Origin: Coptodactyla brooksi
Taxonomy: Eukaryota; Arthropoda; Insecta; Coleoptera; Scarabaeidae
Assembly (NCBI GenBank): GCA_033557675.1
Contig: JAWQRM010000233.1
Span: 1-25,946, forward strand
Direction: 5' to 3'
DNA: 25,946 bases
This document shows positions 13,001 through 19,000 of the stretch, in pieces. The position numbers were made by a program, and so were the translations under genes. The notes beneath the pieces were generated by a model. That model was not told where the DNA came from. It ran no database searches and was given only the letters and a program-made list of their open reading frames with translations. Each line of letters begins with the position of its first letter. The first letter of the stretch is position 1.

Positions 13001-16000
13001 CCAAGTAGTTTCGGACCATTGTTGACGTATGCCACGGTGCATGATTGTCAAGGAAGATTAGCTTGTCATGTCTTTATTGATAATCCCGCCTTTTTTGATG
13101 CAGAACAAGGTTTCACCAGGTTTCAACATCTCATAGTAGACGATATCCTGCTGATCCCACCAAATGCACAGCATCATCTTCTGTCCAAACCGATTTGATC
13201 TTGGCGGAAGATGTTGATGGTTGGCCAGGATCAACTCACGATTTCTTGTTTTTCGGATTCCTGAAATATATCCATTTTTCATCGCCAGTCATGGAGGATG
13301 CAGGAACGACTTTTTTGTTTGGAAAGCAAGATTTCGCATGTGTTTTAGCGTCGCTATGAGCAAACAGCAGATTTAAACTTATACACATGGTGTACAATCA
13401 CAGAATCTTTATCAAATGAGTCAACTGGTGATGAAACATTGGTGCACAGATACGACGTCGAAACTGAGGCCCAATCAAAGTGTCATGAAGAGTGAAGGAA
13501 AAAAGCTCATCAAGTTCCATCAAATGTGAAGTTCCGCTCACTGTTTTTTCACTAATTTATAATTAGTTCTTCCTACTAGGTCGTACGGTCAATAAGGAGT
13601 ACTACCTGAAAGTTCTAGACTATTTGCATGAAGAAATCTGAAGAAAAAATATCTGGATTTGTGGCAAAAGCAGAAAAGAAAAGATTTGTGTATGCATCAT
13701 GAAAATGCACCTGTTTTTTCATTGTAGGTTTGGAGCTTTTGGTTTCATAGCAAAGTTAAGCAATTGTTACCATTTCACCAAAATAGGAAATTAACTGTTT
13801 GATGTACATTTCGTTTTTGGACTTTTCTTTATTAAAATATAAATATCCGGGACTTTTGATATACAGAACAAATGAACGACCACATATTACATGACTCATA
13901 CATATTATACTATGAATACCATATTGCGTTAGGAAGGTATGGGAAGATAGGAGACTAAGTAAAGAGACAAAATTAAAGATTTATGCAATGATGATCCAGC
14001 CATTGTGTGCTGAGATGATGATAAGAATAGTAAACGAAGAGGGAAAAACTGATAGTCTGAGAGAACAATCATCAGAACAATATTGGGACCAAAGGAGCTA
14101 GACGAAAACAAATACAGGCCACCAATAATTTATGAAATAGATGATGTTTTGGAAATGAAAATGTAGTGGAAATAATAAAGGCGCAAATATACAATATACA
14201 GTGCATTCACAAATGAAACAACCACTAACCTATTATTTGATAACTTTTTTAAAAAGATTCGATTCTCTTGAAACTTTTTGTGGGGGTACCTTGGCAGATG
14301 ATGGATTAACTCTGAAAAAATCTTTGAAATTGGTTGATCGCCCCACCTACAGTAAAGAAGATGGTAATAATACAATCTTTAGCCATTCTCATTCATCTAA
14401 TAGCGGTGATGAACCGCTAGTAAAAAATTTCGAAGAAAAAAATTGAGCTTAATGTTGCTTAAATTTAAAATTAAGCTTAAGTAGTTTAAAATTCAGCTTA
14501 ATGTTGCTTAAACGTCTAGCCACCTGCAAGCTATCTTTAAAAATTAGCAAACATTAAATCACGTCATCCTGTATTATTAGTAGCACTACAGTAAAAATGC
14601 AATTGGGAAAAAAGAAAATAATGCGAAACTTAAAAAACAAAAATTGAAAGGACAATAAAGAAGAAATCGGCATCAAGGGCTGCCCCAGCTAGTAGCAAGG
14701 AGGAACACATCTTGCAACAAAGTTTTCTCAAAATAAAAAGCAAATGTGGTGTCAGTTTAGTTTAGTTGAATATGGTATAATTATACAGTTTCTGTTATTA
14801 AATAGGTATCCGTTATTACAGTTTGTGCTATACTTTTTTATTATACATCAGCATTTTTTGATGGTATTGTCAACTTACCCCGTTAAGAATGACATGTCTT
14901 ATTAAGAAATATGGAAATAACACATTTGACTTTTTATGTCTTTAGTTCAACAGATAACAGTAATTTAAATAGTTTAATTATTTTCACATTTTTCACCTAA
15001 CTTTTTTTCTACATATCTTTCAATTGAAAGAGAAAGGTTTTAAACAACTAATTTGTGTTTCGTTGTTGAAGGAATGTAATGTTACATAGGGTGATTCAGA
15101 TAGTGAGGATTTTTTGATTTATGGCAAAACTACAAGTGCAGGGAATAAGATTTTTAAGGTTAAAATTAAAATGAAATGAAAGGTTCTACAAGACGAGCCA
15201 CGTTGTGTCTCTCAATATCATAACCTGTCATAGAAATGTATCCTTATTCTGGAGAGCATTTCTGAAGTAATAGTTCAATGAAGTTCAATAATGCTTATTA
15301 TGAGTTCATTCAAGTTGTTGGTTCATTCACAAGATTGGTAAATATCTTTAATGTGCGCCTTATTGTAAAAGAAATCATCTGACGATAACTATAGAATTCT
15401 ATACAGTTATCATGCTGCCACTTCTGCTGATAATATGATCAGTGAAAGTATTTGTAAAAAATACCTTTGTTTTGTGCCCAGCCAAACCTTGTTAAAACAA
15501 GGTTTTGTATAGCAAGAATTGCTTGGTTCTGCAATAAGTCCAAATATCTATAGGTACTTTTAGGTTTCCATCAGTGGAAAAGGTCGGATGATGAAATCAC
15601 CTAAAATTACAATTCTTATGTGCTTTCGAGTATTGACAGTTAGTTCCTACCTGAAAGCATAGTTCCCACTTTAAAGGAGTGGAATTTATTGCATTCCAAC
15701 ATTTACTAAGTTTGCCATTAGCCATATCACATGCTGAGAATGTTAATCTCTGTGGATAATAGTGCCTGTCTATCCCTTTTCATCGTTAATAATTGTGTAT
15801 AGGCGAATTAAGATTGTAATAATTATAACGAATCATCTACTACACATTTTAGTATTTTAAGAATAAATACAATAAAAAAGCTAAGTATGATTAAAATCTT
15901 ACTACTGTTGTAAATCAAAAATACTCGTGCAGATTGATTTGTCATCCTCTACATAAAAAGTTTTTTAAGAATATTAAAAACACTACAACTTAAATGATTG

Positions 16001-16054
16001 TTGTTCTCTTAACTTTTAAGTTAAAAATATACTGAAAATTTATATTTTATTTAT

Positions 16055-16092
<38 letters not shown>

Positions 16093-19000
16093 GAGGAAAA
16101 ACTAGCTATTTATGTTATATAATTAAGAGCCTAATATTTTTCTGTTTTTTTTTTGTTTTAATTGTGCATGTTAGAACAATTATGGACTTATTCAAAAATC
16201 ATGCAACTTGATGACACGGCATGAATTTTTATGAACTTAATGTTTTGATCACATTTTTTGTATTTACATGCCATTATACACGTAATCAGAAAATATTTAA
16301 TTTTGACCGTAATAATTTAAGATCAGATGTAATGTCAACAAACTTGTGCTACTAAATGGAAATGTCTAGTTGATCATTAAATTTGAAAGAACCAAAGTGT
16401 ATAAAGGCTTGGTAATATAGATATTAATACTTGAATGATGTTAGCTTAAAATAAAATATTATTGTTACTTATAAAACGTTTACTTATACTAAGAAGTGTA
16501 TATTTCTAGTTCTAGAACGTCCACCTTCGCAGATGTCCTATTTAGATCAATTCTTAAAGGAGACCAGTCAGTCAAGCCAACAAGCTCAACAGCACGGTCT
16601 GCGACAGTACGAACAACTGACGACGCAAAGTTTATATCAAAGTGGTTCGATTGAATCGGAAGAGGGCGATATTGAAGATAATCGGGACGGGATGGCCAGC
16701 TCGAAGAGCAATTTATCTGATATAAGCATGGTAAGAACTGTTCGATAGTTGTCACAATATTTTTCTACCAAATATTTTTTTTGTAGGGTCACGATCTGCA
16801 TTCTCCGAAACATAAGTCTCATCAGTTCCTTGTCAGGACGTTTTCAACTCCCACGAAGTGTAGCCACTGTACATCATTAATGGTTGGATTGATGCGACAA
16901 GGGATGGTTTGTGAAACATGTGGATTTACTTGTCATACGGCTTGTTGTCCATATGTGCCAAAGATATGTCCCGTGCCACCAGATCAAAGTAGGTAAAATA
17001 GAGTTACTCATTCCCAGACAAAACAGGAATTTCTTAACATTTTGGTTAGAATTGTCGCAGTTGGTATAAAAGTATCGTAATACTTTGTTCATAGTCATGT
17101 GTGTCAGTTGAAAAAATATGCTTTTGAATACATTCATTTTCGTGAGGTGATTCATTTTTTTTTACCATACATTGTACAATTTGATTTCAAAAATGTTTGC
17201 AGACATTTTTGGAAACATATGTTTTTTGTAACAGTGTTTTTGTTCACATATTTTGTTCATTAACCATTTTAAATTTATATTAAATTTCATACCTTGTTAT
17301 AAGCAAATGTGATGCAATATTCTTGTTTAGGGAGCTAGTGGTGGAAGCACAGTGTTCAGGTCTTTGAATGGGAAGAAATAAGAGGATGATTTTCTGAAGA
17401 ATGGAAAATTCTTAAGAAATAACTTACATTTCTGTGGAAAGCCTGCAGAAATGAAAAATGTCCTTAAGAAATATTATCACCAAAACTATGACAGTAGTAG
17501 GATAAGTTTCTAGAGAGTAGAAGAGGCCCTCACATAGCTTATGCGGTTAATGTGCTTGCCATGAAAGAAGGATTCAATTTAGAGCAATGATTTGCACTAG
17601 ATTTACACTCTATTTTCAGATCTTTCTTGTAGGAAGATCTGAAAATAGAAAAGGGACAATTCAAGAAAATACTTCTGGTAAATGATAATCCTTGGATTGA
17701 GGATTTTTGGAACCTTTGCTTTAGTAAGAAAGTTTACACAACAACAATTGGTCAATTAGTGGTGACAATCGTGTAAACTTAATGATAATTCTTAGCAAAT
17801 AACTATCATGTCTGTGGAGAACTGAACGGAATCACATACATAAGATATACGACTACTAATAACTTTGGCAGTTATACCAATTATGTTATACCATGAATTT
17901 CTGACAAACTAAGAAGAAATGCTTACAAATTCAATATCCATATTGATATTGTGTAGAAGAACTGAATGAACAGGTCTATTAAGGTGAAATTGAATCAAAC
18001 GAGGTGAAATTGTACCATATGTGGTGAAATTGTGCCAGCATGTATTTTGGGCACATTAGCGCACTTTTCAATCCATAAGGGTTAATTAGCGAATTGTCAC
18101 TAGATGGCAGAGAAATCTGGGGTAACAGAGATCGGAAGAAATGCTAATGTGTGCAAATGTGCACAAATACAGATGACACAATTTCACCACAAATCTGGCA
18201 CAATTTCACTTCGTTTGACGGTACTGTGCTAAGTTTATGTATATAAGAAACAGTTCGATATCTAAAAATACGAATATCAGATCTTAAGAATCTGATAGAG
18301 TAGAAGGCGAAAACAGAATCTAAGATTTTTAAACATGTATGATGTGAGGACGACTACATCCAGTGAGGACAACAATAGCTGCCAAAGAAAATAATAAAAT
18401 TGATTGCTGCTTGTGCAACACTAATATCAACTTTAACTATTAAAAAACCTAACCTGATGTTGAAAAGATTACAATTTAAAAATTAAGAAAACTAAGGAGA
18501 GTCCGAAGAAATAGCTACATTTACACTTTCCTAAGTGTATATAAAAAGAACAAAATTTTAAATATTTTGCTTGTGATAATGTTATGTTGAAACTACTGAC
18601 ATGTTTTGTTATCTTCCTCATTACATGTTGTGTATTTCTTATAGCAAAGAGGCCATTGGGCATCGATCCCACTAGAGGCATTGGTACGGCATACGAAGGT
18701 TACGTGAAGGTTCCAAAACAGGGTGGTGTTAAAAAAGGTAGAAAATACATAGTGGTATGTACTTTATTCTGTGTTTACTCTATATTCCTCTAGGCTGGGT
18801 TAGACAATTTGTGGTCGTTTGTGATTTCAAACTCTTCCTTTACGATATATCAGCAGATCGCAATGCATTGCCAAGTGTGCATGTCTCTCAAGTCCTTGAT
18901 ATGCGGGATCCACAATTCAATGTCAGTAGCGTCAAGGATTCCGATGTTATCCATGCTAATAAAAAAGATATTCCATGTATCTTTAAGGTTCGAAACACTT

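Larger units (their letters stand above)
12685..13392 (-). mobile_element. Internally deleted mariner-family transposon with both terminal repeats
   Basis: Terminal inverted repeats TACCGGGTGTATAAGGTTAA (left, 12685) and CACCATGTGTATAAGTTTAA (right, read inward from 13392) match over about 28 nt with few differences and are each flanked by TA (12683-12684, 13393-13394), the mariner target duplication. The minus strand encodes the central and C-terminal transposase in broken frames: TCEILL-like start, TGDEKW (13289-13272, first catalytic Asp), MLCIWWDQ, YYEMLKPGET, LDN-APWHT (second Asp), then DYHL (third Asp), ALAEQHFE, NREKCVA and a stop. The first ~130 codons (DNA-binding part) are absent. 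At 708 nt it is about half of a full mariner and is non-autonomous. Confidence 0.85.
12425..14881. mobile_element. Possible decayed pogo/jerky-like element bounds (GGGGTAAGWTGAC termini), filled with later insertions
   Basis: GGGGTAAGATGAC at 12425-12437 is matched in inverse orientation by GTCAACTTACCCC at 14869-14881 (12 of 13 bases). Between them lie two mariner fragments and a LINE fragment. I recall similar GGGGTAAGTTGAC ends in pogo/jerky-like insect transposons, and the tract just outside the left repeat reads as a Ser/Asp/His-rich tail. No transposase domain of that type was found, so this could be coincidence. Confidence 0.25.
16989..18644. other. Intron (1.66 kb) between C1 and PH exons
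   Basis: Donor GTAGGT, acceptor TTCTTATAG. Holds a SINE-like copy and related repeats (about 17340-17800) and a 224-nt palindromic element (17995-18218), listed separately. No gene is supported on either strand. Confidence 0.85.

Noticed and set aside
17984..18218. CRISPR-like array because of repeated GTGAAATTGT units
   Set aside because: Units are few, in opposite orientations in two arms, and fit a terminal inverted repeat of a small DNA transposon.
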